From the NCBI GenBank assembly GCA_049116495.1, contig JAGDYV010000145.1:1-16294 (forward strand): a stretch of DNA of 16,294 bases, written 5' to 3'. Under the pieces are notes generated by a model, which ran no database searches, had not been told where the DNA came from, and saw only the letters and a program-made list of their open reading frames with translations. How positions within the stretch are numbered: the stretch's first letter is position 1; each line of letters opens with the position of its first letter. This document shows positions 8,236-15,024 of the stretch, in pieces. Source of the stretch: CAJQQK01 sp049116495 (lineage in GTDB: Bacteria > Pseudomonadota > Alphaproteobacteria > Rhizobiales > Hyphomicrobiaceae). The position numbers and the translations under genes are program-made.

Positions 8236-8706
8236 ACCGTTACAAAATGGTTTGATGCCATCAAGGAAGTCCGGTCCGGTTCAACTGCTGCCTGTCGTCG
8301 CGCACTGATGACGACAGCTTATCACTCAGAGGCCACCCGTCTGAGAACGAAGCGCGACAGCGGTTGCGAGGCTCAACTAACAATACGATGGATGCGACCC
8401 CGATTATCCAATAGGTCGTCATTGCGACACGGTGTGTTGGACGAGGACAAATCATAGAGGCTGCCAGAGCCGGAGAAAATCATTCCGCGACATTATTCGA
8501 CGGTCAGCCATCAATTTCGGGTTGATGTAGCAATGCGCGAAATGGAGATTAAAGCGTCTGCCGCGCTAAGCTGTTGAGCATTGCACTTCCGCTTATCCTT
8601 CAGCTTCGATCCTCCTGTGCTCAGACTGGAATTCTCAGTCGTGGGTCAGGATGGGACATCAGCACGTCAACATTTGCGTGTGGTTAGGGTCAAGCAGTAT
8701 CGAAAC
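8236..8706. other. Intergenic stretch between amidohydrolase and cupin genes
   Basis: About 470 bases with no gene I can support. The cupin frame stays open upstream to a TTG at 8581, but the residues before 8707 do not look like part of the fold. The only structure I noticed is the 8-bp inverted repeat at 8292-8317. Confidence 0.5.
8292..8317 (+). terminator. Possible terminator hairpin after amidohydrolase
   Basis: CTGTCGTC at 8292-8299 and GACGACAG at 8310-8317 form a perfect 8-bp stem with a 10-base loop, 56 bases after the amidohydrolase stop. A U-tract is missing (the stem is followed by CTTATC), so intrinsic termination is only a possibility. Confidence 0.35.
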
Positions 8707-9177
8707 ATGGACCTTAAGAAAATGCCTGACATCGCCTCGGTTTGGGGAAATATCTGGGACAACGACGGTAAGCAGCCATGGGAGGGTGGGCCCCGCTCAA
8801 GGCGCGTTGCTGCTGGTGAGATCATTGGTGCTCGGGTCTACGAGCTTCCACCTCGCGCCACGGGAGGCCTCTATCACTTTCATCACGGGCATGAAGAGTT
8901 GATCGTCGTCCTGAAAGGAACGGTCACGCTTCGTACACCTGATGGTGAGTGTGATCTCACAGAGGGCAGCGTAGTGCTGTTTCCGAGAGGTGCTCAAGGG
9001 GCCCATCAAACCATCAATAAGACCGATCATCCAACGCGGCATCTGATCACCGGAAACATCGCCACTCCCGATGCCGTCGAATATCCTGACTCGGGGCAAA
9101 TATCTGTGATGGCCAAAACAATTTCCCAGACGGGCGAGCCCTTGTTTCACTTCTCGAAGATTGACCCTGAGAAATGA
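8707..9177 (+). CDS. Single-domain cupin protein
   Basis: A small beta-barrel cupin of 156 residues. Motif 1 is present as YHFHHGHEELIVVLKG (His57, His59, Glu64, Gly71) and motif 2 as GSVVLFPRGAQGAHQTIN (Pro93, Gly95, His100). The three His plus Glu metal set therefore appears complete. The first 45 residues (VWGNIWDND and following) form an N-terminal extension before the barrel. The start is uncertain: ATG at 8707 and ATG at 8722 both lack a strong Shine-Dalgarno. Such lone cupins act as metal-dependent enzymes or small-ligand sensors; the sequence does not say which. It is convergent with the VOC gene at 9307-9645. Confidence 0.82.
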   Translation: MDLKKMPDIASVWGNIWDNDGKQPWEGGPRSRRVAAGEIIGARVYELPPRATGGLYHFHHGHEELIVVLKGTVTLRTPDGECDLTEGSVVLFPRGAQGAHQTINKTDHPTRHLITGNIATPDAVEYPDSGQISVMAKTISQTGEPLFHFSKIDPEK

Positions 9178-9286
9178 CCGCCTTGGGTAGAGGACGGAAA
9201 AGTTCAGCACAAGCAGGTCAGGTTCGCTGTGCCCTCAGCTTCGAGCATGTTCTGCTCAGGACACAGTCTTCCGCCTTGCGCCACAA

Positions 9287-9306
9287 CCGGAAATGGACAA
9301 TTCCGG
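9287..9306 (-). terminator. Short inverted repeat at the 3' end of the VOC gene
   Basis: CCGGAA at 9287-9292 and TTCCGG at 9301-9306 form a 6-bp stem with an 8-base loop, directly abutting the VOC stop codon on the minus strand and lying between convergent genes. After the stem the minus strand reads TTGTGG, only a weak U-tract. It may be a weak or bidirectional terminator. Confidence 0.25.
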
Positions 9307-9645
9307 CTAAGGCCGTTCATGCCTCGGTTGATAGAACCCGACGGTTGCGCCCCCCGGCAATTTGAAAGATGAAAGCAGGCCCCAGCCTTCATCGTCAACT
9401 TCACTGCTCAAGACACCAGCCTCTGACAACTGGCGACGGCAATCTTCAATGTTGTCGCACATCAAATAAAGTTCGTGAGCATCAGATTTTTCGTGTGGAT
9501 GGAACGCAACTTCGGACGGTGGTAATGCGAAGATCAACCACCCACCACCAACATCTACGTTTGGGAGATTCAGCACATCTGCAAAAAACTGCCGATCAGC
9601 CTCAGCGTCAGTTGAATAAATGATTACGTGTGCACCATTGAACAA
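9307..9645 (-). CDS. VOC-fold (glyoxalase/bleomycin-resistance-like) protein
   Basis: A 113-residue protein of the vicinal oxygen chelate superfamily. It contains NGAHVIIYSTDAEADRQFF, VDVGGGWLIFALPPSEVAFHP, HELYLMCDNIEDC and LPGGATVGFYQPRH, the two beta-alpha-beta-beta-beta modules of the fold in order. The frame continues to an ATG at 9702, but I prefer the TTG at 9643-9645: GGGAG lies 7 bases upstream and the protein then begins (M)FNGAHV, as close relatives do. VOC proteins of this size include dioxygenases, lyases and binding proteins; nothing visible fixes the reaction. A second VOC gene lies 157 bases upstream on the same strand. Confidence 0.82.
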   Translation of the reverse strand: MFNGAHVIIYSTDAEADRQFFADVLNLPNVDVGGGWLIFALPPSEVAFHPHEKSDAHELYLMCDNIEDCRRQLSEAGVLSSEVDDEGWGLLSSFKLPGGATVGFYQPRHERP

Positions 9646-9732
9646 AGCTGATCTCCCTAGTCTGAGCCATCCTATTTGCCGATCGGCTGCAGGTCTGAGC
9701 ATACCTTGACACCGGAACGGTTATACTCGGTT

Positions 9733-9762
9733 TGTGTTGTTCATGATCGGGCCAACAACACA
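9733..9762. repeat. 9-bp perfect inverted repeat between the two VOC genes
   Basis: TGTGTTGTT (9733-9741) and AACAACACA (9754-9762) are exact reverse complements separated by 12 bases. The repeat lies 40 bases beyond the stop of the upstream VOC gene and 88 bases before the start of the next. The stem is A/T-rich and no U-tract follows on either strand, so an operator or mRNA hairpin is at least as likely as a terminator. Confidence 0.45.
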
Positions 9763-9802
9763 CGTAGCTCTTATTGAGATAGTGGTTTCCTGCAAGCGCC
9801 GA

Positions 9803-10159
9803 TCAAAGCTCCCATAGTCCATGCTGAATGCCACCCAAGAAATAGATGGCGAACTTTCCTTGCCCGGGAATTTCAGTCGCGCGCATGGCAAACACCGCAC
9901 CGGCCGCTTCGGCTGTTTCTGACGCCGCATCTATGTCGGCGACCCCTAGATAGGGCCGCACCACCGGAGCTTCGTCGTCCCGCAAGGGGGCTCGGACACC
10001 GATCCGTCCGCCACCGTCCAACATGGCGATGCGGGCATTACCTAGCCCCGCTTCTGGCGGACTGAAGCTCACGCTATGTTGGGCCGCCAAAGCCGCGCAA
10101 GTCGCATCAACCTCGGAGGTGACGATCTCAAGATACTGAACCGAAATTGCATCTGTCAT
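9803..10159 (-). CDS. Second VOC-fold protein
   Basis: A 118-residue VOC superfamily protein beginning MTDAISVQYLEIVTSEVDA. Typical features are LGNARIAMLDGGGRIGVRAP, YLGVADIDAASETAEAAGA and a C-terminal FAIYFLGGIQHGLWEL, common in single-domain VOC proteins. The ATG at 10157-10159 follows GGGAGG 7 bases upstream. The frame is open further to 10240, but that part overlaps the EamA-like relic and lacks a ribosome-binding site. The gene lies downstream of the GntR regulator and the broken TctC gene on the same strand, suggesting a formerly longer catabolic operon. Its substrate is unknown. Confidence 0.8.
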   Translation of the reverse strand: MTDAISVQYLEIVTSEVDATCAALAAQHSVSFSPPEAGLGNARIAMLDGGGRIGVRAPLRDDEAPVVRPYLGVADIDAASETAEAAGAVFAMRATEIPGQGKFAIYFLGGIQHGLWEL

Positions 10160-10169
10160 AGCTTCGCCT

Positions 10170-10336
10170 CCCAGCCAGCAAGGCACCCGTTCATCACAAA
10201 TTGCACCCGCAAAAAAGTCGGCAACAGGGCAAGACCCCATTGGCCGTTACCTGACAATGTTGGCAGCAATGAAACCGCTACTCCACACCAACACGATCGC
10301 CGCCGGAGTGGCAACAAGCGCAAACCCTTCTGAGAT
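10170..10336 (-). pseudogene. EamA/DMT transporter N-terminal relic
   Basis: The minus strand reads FALVATPAAIVLVWSSGFIA, the signature first helix of EamA (drug/metabolite) transporters, then a stop at 10247-10249. A one-base shift just before the stop continues as ALLPTFLRVQFVMNG, which resembles the P.TFL..RF start of helix two. After that the VOC gene begins. The rest of an expected ~290-residue transporter is absent. The upstream end is fused in frame to the truncated TctC gene near 10337. I infer a frameshifted, deleted transporter; the match rests on a short stretch. Confidence 0.4.
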
Positions 10337-10546
10337 GCCGCCGGCGCCGGCGTTGTTCTCGGGAATTATTCGCCAGCCTTTGAGTTTCTCTATAGCCTCG
10401 GCGATAGCGCGCCCTTGCGTATCGGTGCCACCGCCTGCGCCAAAGCCGATCCAAAGCTTGATCGGGCCTTTCGGTTTCCACTCCGCCATTGCAGGGCCGG
10501 AGACAAGTGCGACCGCTAGTGCGGCGCTTATCATCAATCGCTTCAT
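10247..10546 (-). pseudogene. Truncated TctC/Bug-type substrate-binding protein fused to transporter relic
   Basis: Bug (TctC) proteins are periplasmic solute receptors of tripartite tricarboxylate transporters, usually about 320 residues. Here the ATG at 10544-10546 has GGGAG 7 bases upstream and encodes a signal peptide (MKRLMISAALAVAL... with cleavage after AMA) and the first receptor segment: EWKPKGPIKLWIGFGAGGGT, DTQGRAIAEAIEKLKGW and IIPENNAGAGG. After residue 70 (about 10337) the frame turns into an EamA-like membrane segment and stops at 99 codons. The other ~250 residues are missing, so no working receptor can be made. The break sits in a GCCGGCGCCGGCGGC-like run. It lies 52 bases after the GntR gene, presumably its former operon partner. 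Confidence 0.7.
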
Positions 10547-10598
10547 GTCGGCACTCCCAAGTTCGGTTACGAGACTACAGTTGATCGGTCGCCATTTT

Positions 10599-11378
10599 CT
10601 ATTCGTAACCAGTTGAATGTTCGGCGATCTCGATTGGACGGTGCCCTGGCGGCAATTCAAATCTTTGGAAGAGGATCGATTCATGATCGAACGAATAACT
10701 CTTGATGTCCCACACGCAACCAATTGTGCCGGTTGCCAACGTTAACTGCACGCAAGCATCGTCGCTCAATGCACGGCAACCAAGCCGATGCTCCAAATTC
10801 AACGTCGGCAGATTGAAGCGCTCGGCAAGCGTGCGATGGAAGGACGATCCATGGAGTTCTTCAATGGGCAGGTTCAACAAGTGGCGTCCGAATTTGAAAG
10901 CGACATAGACAGTATTGAACGCAGGTGGATCCTGTTCGGCCCAAACCAGTCGATCCACTCGAACAAATTTCTTCGCAGACGATGTATCCTGCCAGGGACC
11001 TGTTGAGCTATCGACGGAAACGCCCAGCACTCGAGTGAAGGGAAGCAGCACTTCCCCAGTGGTCGGATCTTTGAAACGATAGATCCGGACCTCAGGCGCC
11101 TGAGAACGACGGTCAGCGATGAACGTGCCCGTTTTTCGGCTGCGCACGACCAAACCGCGATCCGCAAGTTTCGAAAGTGCTTTCTGAACGGTGCCGAGAC
11201 TGACAGGCAGACGCTGCGAAAGTTCTGTTTCAGTCGGCACGCGTTCGCCCGGGCGAAATTGGCCCGAGTGTATGCATCGTGTGAAGGCTTCAAGCACGCA
11301 AACATGCTTTGGTGCGCGTGACGTCTTCGCTTCTTCAGCAACGTATTCGACGAGCGTGTTCAGTGCGATCTGTGACAT
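10599..11378 (-). CDS. GntR-family transcriptional regulator (HutC/UTRA subfamily)
   Basis: A 259-residue regulator. Residues 25-90 are a GntR winged helix-turn-helix (FRPGERVPTETELSQRLPVS, GTVQKALSKLADRG, RKTGTFIADR). The remaining ~165 residues fit a UTRA-type ligand domain, with AFNTVYVAFKF at the place where UTRA proteins have a conserved segment. Compared with HutC it has about 20 extra N-terminal residues. The ATG at 11376-11378 has only a distant AGGA; a slightly internal start is possible. It is divergent from the MBL-GAF pair and upstream of the broken tctC and VOC genes, so it probably controls one or both sides. The inducer is unknown. Confidence 0.88.
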   Translation of the reverse strand: MSQIALNTLVEYVAEEAKTSRAPKHVCVLEAFTRCIHSGQFRPGERVPTETELSQRLPVSLGTVQKALSKLADRGLVVRSRKTGTFIADRRSQAPEVRIYRFKDPTTGEVLLPFTRVLGVSVDSSTGPWQDTSSAKKFVRVDRLVWAEQDPPAFNTVYVAFKFGRHLLNLPIEELHGSSFHRTLAERFNLPTLNLEHRLGCRALSDDACVQLTLATGTIGCVWDIKSYSFDHESILFQRFELPPGHRPIEIAEHSTGYE

Positions 11379-11443
11379 GCAATTCTTGCCGTCCTAAGTG
11401 CCGCGAGGGCCAGAATCCTTTACAATGCTGTTTAATTCAATTT

Positions 11444-11453
11444 ACTCTATAGT
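11444..11453. promoter_or_regulatory. Candidate operator of the second GntR regulator
   Basis: ACTCTATAGT is palindromic at 8 of 10 positions and keeps the same central CTAT step as the HutC-subfamily consensus GTMTAKAC, with the outer GT..AC replaced by CT..AG. It sits in the A/T-rich centre of the 160-base gap between the divergent regulator (start 11378) and the MBL gene (start 11539). The position is what a self- and neighbour-regulating site would have; binding is inferred. Confidence 0.45.
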
Positions 11454-11538
11454 ATATGAGATTGATCAGCTGGCAAGCCTTGGTTGATCTAGTTTGCCAT
11501 ATCAGGGACCGCGGACTGCCAAACGAGAGGTATAAGAA

Positions 11539-12426
11539 ATGAAGTTGACGCTCCTTGGAACAGGTACGCCCGCACCATCCCTCAATAGGGTAAGTTCAGG
11601 TTATCTTCTTGAGATCGGAGACGATGTCATTGTGCTGGACCATGGCCCTGGCGCAGCTCATCGATTGCTGGAGGCGGGCCACAGCCCGGTGAACGTTACC
11701 CACGCCTTTTTCACGCACCTGCATTTTGACCACATCGTCGATTACCCACGCCTTGTATTGCAACGTTGGGATCACGCAGCGGGACACAAGCCTGAGCTTC
11801 AGGTTTACGGACCCGCTCCCATCGCGCGATTGACCGATCAGTTGTTTGCCGACGGCGGCATTTACGATCTGGATCTAACGGCTCGCACAAATTTCCAAGC
11901 CAGTTTGGATGTCTATGAAGCCCGTGGAGGCGTGATGCCTCGCGTGCGGCCACTACCGAACGTGAAGGAAGTGGTGGTTGGCGAAACAATCGAGGGTGCC
12001 GGCTGGAAAGCAACCGTCGGTCAGGCCGTTCACTTCCAACCGTATCTCGAATGCCTTGCCTATCGGTTTGAAAGTGATGCGGGCGTCGTCGTTTACTCTG
12101 GTGACAGCGGTGGTGTACTGGACAGCATGATCGAGCTCGCAACGGACTGCGACGTGCTCATCCACATGTGCCACTTTATGGTGGGGACGGAACCGAATGA
12201 AGCTTTCAGACGGACACAGGGCGGCCATCTGGACGTGGCTGAAATCGCCAAGCGGGCCAGAGCGAAGACGCTTGTCGTGACGCACATGCCGGCGTCATTG
12301 GATGAGCCGGGCGTTCTGGAAAAAATGGTTCATGAAATGCATGGCATCTATGACGGTAATATTATTGTCGGCCGGGACTTGCTTGAGGTGCCGGTCAAAC
12401 TTGGTCAGTCGGGACACTTCGACTAA
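11539..12426 (+). CDS. Metallo-beta-lactamase-fold hydrolase (RNase Z/arylsulfatase-like)
   Basis: A 295-residue MBL-fold hydrolase without a signal peptide. Its N-terminus MKLTLLGTGTPAPS and the THLHFDH motif (His60, His62, Asp64, His65) are typical of the RNase Z-like branch. Further metal ligands are His165 (VGQAVH), Asp189 (YSGDSGG) and His249 (VVTHMP), so a complete dinuclear zinc site is likely. A real RNase Z role is not favoured, because genes of this type in catabolic neighbourhoods usually act on small esters or lactones. The ATG has GAGAGG 8 bases upstream. It is divergent from the GntR regulator and 12 bases before the GAF gene, with which it likely shares an mRNA. Confidence 0.88.
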   Translation: MKLTLLGTGTPAPSLNRVSSGYLLEIGDDVIVLDHGPGAAHRLLEAGHSPVNVTHAFFTHLHFDHIVDYPRLVLQRWDHAAGHKPELQVYGPAPIARLTDQLFADGGIYDLDLTARTNFQASLDVYEARGGVMPRVRPLPNVKEVVVGETIEGAGWKATVGQAVHFQPYLECLAYRFESDAGVVVYSGDSGGVLDSMIELATDCDVLIHMCHFMVGTEPNEAFRRTQGGHLDVAEIAKRARAKTLVVTHMPASLDEPGVLEKMVHEMHGIYDGNIIVGRDLLEVPVKLGQSGHFD

Positions 12427-12438
12427 TGGGAGGCCTCC

Positions 12439-12933
12439 ATGGTGAGACTAGAACCCGATACAATGCTTCTTGAGATCGGTAAGCTCGCCGTTGACCAAGC
12501 CGAGATCAAAGATCGAACTGCGTTCTTTGACGTGGCTGCTTCGACCGCTGCCACAATCATCGGGCACAGACTGTTCACGATCATGGCCTTCCATGAGCAG
12601 ACCATGGAAGTCGAGCGATTGTATTCAAACCAACCGGATGCTTATCCAGCGGGTGGTCGCAAGAAAAAACGTGATACCGACTGGGGACGGCAGGTGCTCG
12701 AAAACGGCAAGCCATTTATCGGCAGATCCGCTGACGACATCCGTGAACATTTCAATGACTATGAAGTCATACTCAGCCTCGGCCTCGAAGCCATTCTCAA
12801 CATGCCAATCAGACTTGGCGGCAAGACCATCGGCACGATGAATTTGCTGGATGAGGCTGACTATTACTGCGAGACCGACATTGTTTCAGCTCAGTTGATA
12901 GCCGGGTTGATAGGTGCTCGATTGGCGGAATAG
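12439..12933 (+). CDS. Stand-alone GAF-domain protein
   Basis: The 164-residue product is almost entirely one GAF domain. It has a helical start (residues 6-40), the core strands HRLFTIMAFHEQTMEVERLY, a loop with a basic GGRKKKRD run, and the C-terminal GLEAILNMPIRLGGKTIGTMNLL segment typical of GAF folds. No output domain (kinase, HTH, cyclase) is attached. It may bind a small ligand, act as a sensor subunit, or be an enzyme of the fRMsr type, though I see no obvious catalytic cysteine pattern. The ATG has GGGAGG 5 bases upstream and follows the MBL stop by 12 bases, indicating an operon. Confidence 0.82.
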   Translation: MVRLEPDTMLLEIGKLAVDQAEIKDRTAFFDVAASTAATIIGHRLFTIMAFHEQTMEVERLYSNQPDAYPAGGRKKKRDTDWGRQVLENGKPFIGRSADDIREHFNDYEVILSLGLEAILNMPIRLGGKTIGTMNLLDEADYYCETDIVSAQLIAGLIGARLAE

Positions 12934-12946
12934 AGGCGAGCACCTA
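12911..12946 (+). terminator. 10-bp inverted repeat spanning the GAF stop codon
   Basis: TAGGTGCTCG (12911-12920) and CGAGCACCTA (12937-12946) pair perfectly around a 16-base loop that contains the GAF stop codon (12931-12933). It lies between the convergent GAF and HpaI genes. There is no U-tract on either side, so it may be a factor-dependent or bidirectional transcription end, or an mRNA-stabilising hairpin. Confidence 0.4.
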
Positions 12947-13039
12947 ATCGGGTGGTTCTGGTCAGACAATTCGTTTGCGCGTCCACTGTGGGTCATTGAT
13001 GCGACCGCTGGACAACAGCCAATCGCGACGCGGCGCAAG

Positions 13040-13813
13040 TCATGCGAGATTGCCTTTCACCGATGCCAGAAGACTATCGGCGCCTTTCGCCAGCAGAGCT
13101 GTGTCGGACCCGCAGGCAACGAACGTGAAGCCATTATTCAGAAGTTTTGCAGCAAACGCCGCATCCAATACCAGGGTCCCGACCGGCACGCCGTTCGCGA
13201 TCAAGGCTTTCGCCGCCGGCATGATCAGATCCCAGACTGTGGAGTCCATCGGTTTACCCAACAGCCCGATGTCGGCGGCGATATCCGCCGGCCCGAAAAA
13301 CACACCATCAACCCCGTCAACCGCGCCAATGTCGAGAGCTTTCTCAACCGCAGCCTTGGTTTCCAGCTGGACCAGCACGGCCGTCTCGTCTTCGACCCGG
13401 GCGAAGTAGTCGCTCGTGCGCCCGAACGCGTTGGCTCGCGTCGATCCACTGACGCCCCTGATGCCGCGTGGCGGATATCGAGTGGCAGCGACGGCCTGCT
13501 CGGCTTCTTCGACGGATTGCACCATAGGGAACAGCAAACCGGGCGCGCCGATGTCGAGCAAGCGCTTGACCTTGACGGCATCGTTCCAGTCAGGACGCAC
13601 AATCGACAAGGTATCACTTGCGGCAAACACCTGAAGTTGGCCAAGCACGGACGACAATTCGCCCGGTGAATGCTCCATGTCGAGCAGCACCCAGTCATAG
13701 CCGGCAGGCGCGACCACGTCGGCCGCGAAGCTGCTGCTCAAGCTGACCCACAGTCCGATCTGTTTTTTGCCGGACCGGATGGCCTGTGTGAACGGGTTTG
13801 GTGCAAGCTTCAT
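13040..13813 (-). CDS. HpcH/HpaI-family class II aldolase
   Basis: A 257-residue aldolase closely resembling E. coli HpaI (4-hydroxy-2-oxoheptanedioate aldolase). It has KKQIGLWVSLSSSFAADVVA, DWVLLDMEHSPGE, IVRPDWND, PMVQSVEEAEQAVAATRYPP, GIRGVSGS and GVFFGPADIAADIG. By alignment the catalytic and metal residues are conserved: His48, Arg73, Glu151 and Asp177 match HpaI His45, Arg70, Glu149 and Asp175. These enzymes split 4-hydroxy-2-oxoacids into pyruvate and an aldehyde using a divalent metal; the substrate here is unknown and relatives are promiscuous. The ATG overlaps the stop of the FAD oxidoreductase as ATGA, with AAGG 7 bases upstream. It is the last gene of the hyuB operon. Confidence 0.93.
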   Translation of the reverse strand: MKLAPNPFTQAIRSGKKQIGLWVSLSSSFAADVVAPAGYDWVLLDMEHSPGELSSVLGQLQVFAASDTLSIVRPDWNDAVKVKRLLDIGAPGLLFPMVQSVEEAEQAVAATRYPPRGIRGVSGSTRANAFGRTSDYFARVEDETAVLVQLETKAAVEKALDIGAVDGVDGVFFGPADIAADIGLLGKPMDSTVWDLIMPAAKALIANGVPVGTLVLDAAFAAKLLNNGFTFVACGSDTALLAKGADSLLASVKGNLA

Positions 13814-15024
13814 ATCACGGCCTTTTCGACGAAGGGTTCGTTCTTCTCGATGCGCTCATAATTGAAAGGTGTGAGATCAAACGCACGGAACTCACCATAG
13901 GTAATCAGCTCTGCCGTCCCGCGTCCCATTGCCGGAGACTGTTGGAAGCCATGACCGGAAAAACCGTTGACGAATATAAAGTTCTCAACTTGTGTGTGCC
14001 GTCCCAAGATCGCGTTCTGGTCGAACGTATTGAACGCGTAATGACCCGCCCACGAGTTGGTCAGTTTGATCGCTTCGAACTGAGGAATACGGTTAGCAAT
14101 GATCGGCCAGACCTTTTCTTCCCAGATCGAGTGATCCTGCTCGAAATCATCGTAGTCGACGGCCGGGTCGATATCGGGCGGGCAACCGGCAAGGTAGTAG
14201 GTGCCGTCCGTGCGCATGTGAACGCCGGTCGGATCAATGGTCAGCGGCAAATCACGATCCAACGGCTGTTCTGCGTCGAAAATAAAGGTATAGCGCTTGC
14301 GTGGCTCGACAGGGATTTCGATACCGGCCATGCGAGAGGTCAGCACAGCTCGTGGTCCGGACGCATTGACGACCTTGCTGCAGGAAATCACATCGCTGGA
14401 TTTCAACGTGACGCTCTCCACACGCGTGCCGCTTGCATTCTTCGTCATGGCGACAACTTCGTTGGTGAGATATTCAGCACCCTTTTCGCGGGCCGAACGC
14501 TTCCACCAATCGAACAAGGTATTGCCGTCGAAATATCCTTCATCGATGAGGTTGTGATTAGCGCCAACGATGTCATCGGTCTTGTAGAACGGGTAGTCGC
14601 GTTTGATCTCTTCAGGCGTCATGTGCTTCGTTCCGGCTCCGCACTCGGCCTGGATCTGTTGCGCTTCCTTCAGCACGTCAGCAAAAGCCTGGTTGTCGGC
14701 GAGATACATGTAGCCATAGCTTTGCAGCGCAAGCTTCGGCACGCGCGGGTCGCCCCCCATGAATTCCTGAAAATTCTTTACGAACTCCGCGGCAAACTGC
14801 GAGATCTGGACATTGATCTTGGCCGAAAACTGTTGGCGCATGCACGAGTTAGTGTGTGCCGTCGAGGTGAACTCATATGTCGGATCTTTCTCCACAACCA
14901 GGACCGAGCCGTTGAAGTCAGGGTTGTTGGTCAGGAACCAGGCAACAGACGAGCCGTACATCGCACCACCGACGATGACGACGTCGTAACTGGTCTGCTT
15001 GGGCGTTTCGAGTTTTTGGCTCAT
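13810..15024 (-). CDS. FAD-dependent oxidoreductase (DAO / sarcosine-oxidase-like)
   Basis: A 404-residue flavoprotein of the DAO superfamily (sarcosine, dimethylglycine and glycine oxidases). The N-terminal Rossmann segment YDVVIVGGAMYGSSVAWFL binds FAD; the usual GxGxxG is here GGAMYG (residues 19-24), with Ala21 in place of the middle Gly. An acidic ribose contact follows (Glu45 in VVEKDP). Family markers VVNASGP (218-224) and FVNGFSGHGFQQSPAMG (351-367) are present. No signal peptide is visible. It probably oxidises an amino-acid or N-methylamine-like substrate, which cannot be named. The ATG overlaps the hyuB stop as ATGA and AAGGA lies 6 bases upstream. Confidence 0.92.
   Translation of the reverse strand: MSQKLETPKQTSYDVVIVGGAMYGSSVAWFLTNNPDFNGSVLVVEKDPTYEFTSTAHTNSCMRQQFSAKINVQISQFAAEFVKNFQEFMGGDPRVPKLALQSYGYMYLADNQAFADVLKEAQQIQAECGAGTKHMTPEEIKRDYPFYKTDDIVGANHNLIDEGYFDGNTLFDWWKRSAREKGAEYLTNEVVAMTKNASGTRVESVTLKSSDVISCSKVVNASGPRAVLTSRMAGIEIPVEPRKRYTFIFDAEQPLDRDLPLTIDPTGVHMRTDGTYYLAGCPPDIDPAVDYDDFEQDHSIWEEKVWPIIANRIPQFEAIKLTNSWAGHYAFNTFDQNAILGRHTQVENFIFVNGFSGHGFQQSPAMGRGTAELITYGEFRAFDLTPFNYERIEKNEPFVEKAVI

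Noticed and set aside
8261..8455. 64-codon minus-strand frame with a short hydrophobic segment
   Set aside because: A single weak hydrophobic run (TYWIIGVASIVLLV) and no ribosome-binding site; not enough for a gene call.
12914..13669. 251-codon plus-strand frame opposite the HpaI aldolase
   Set aside because: Shadow of the aldolase; low-complexity basic peptide with no domain features.
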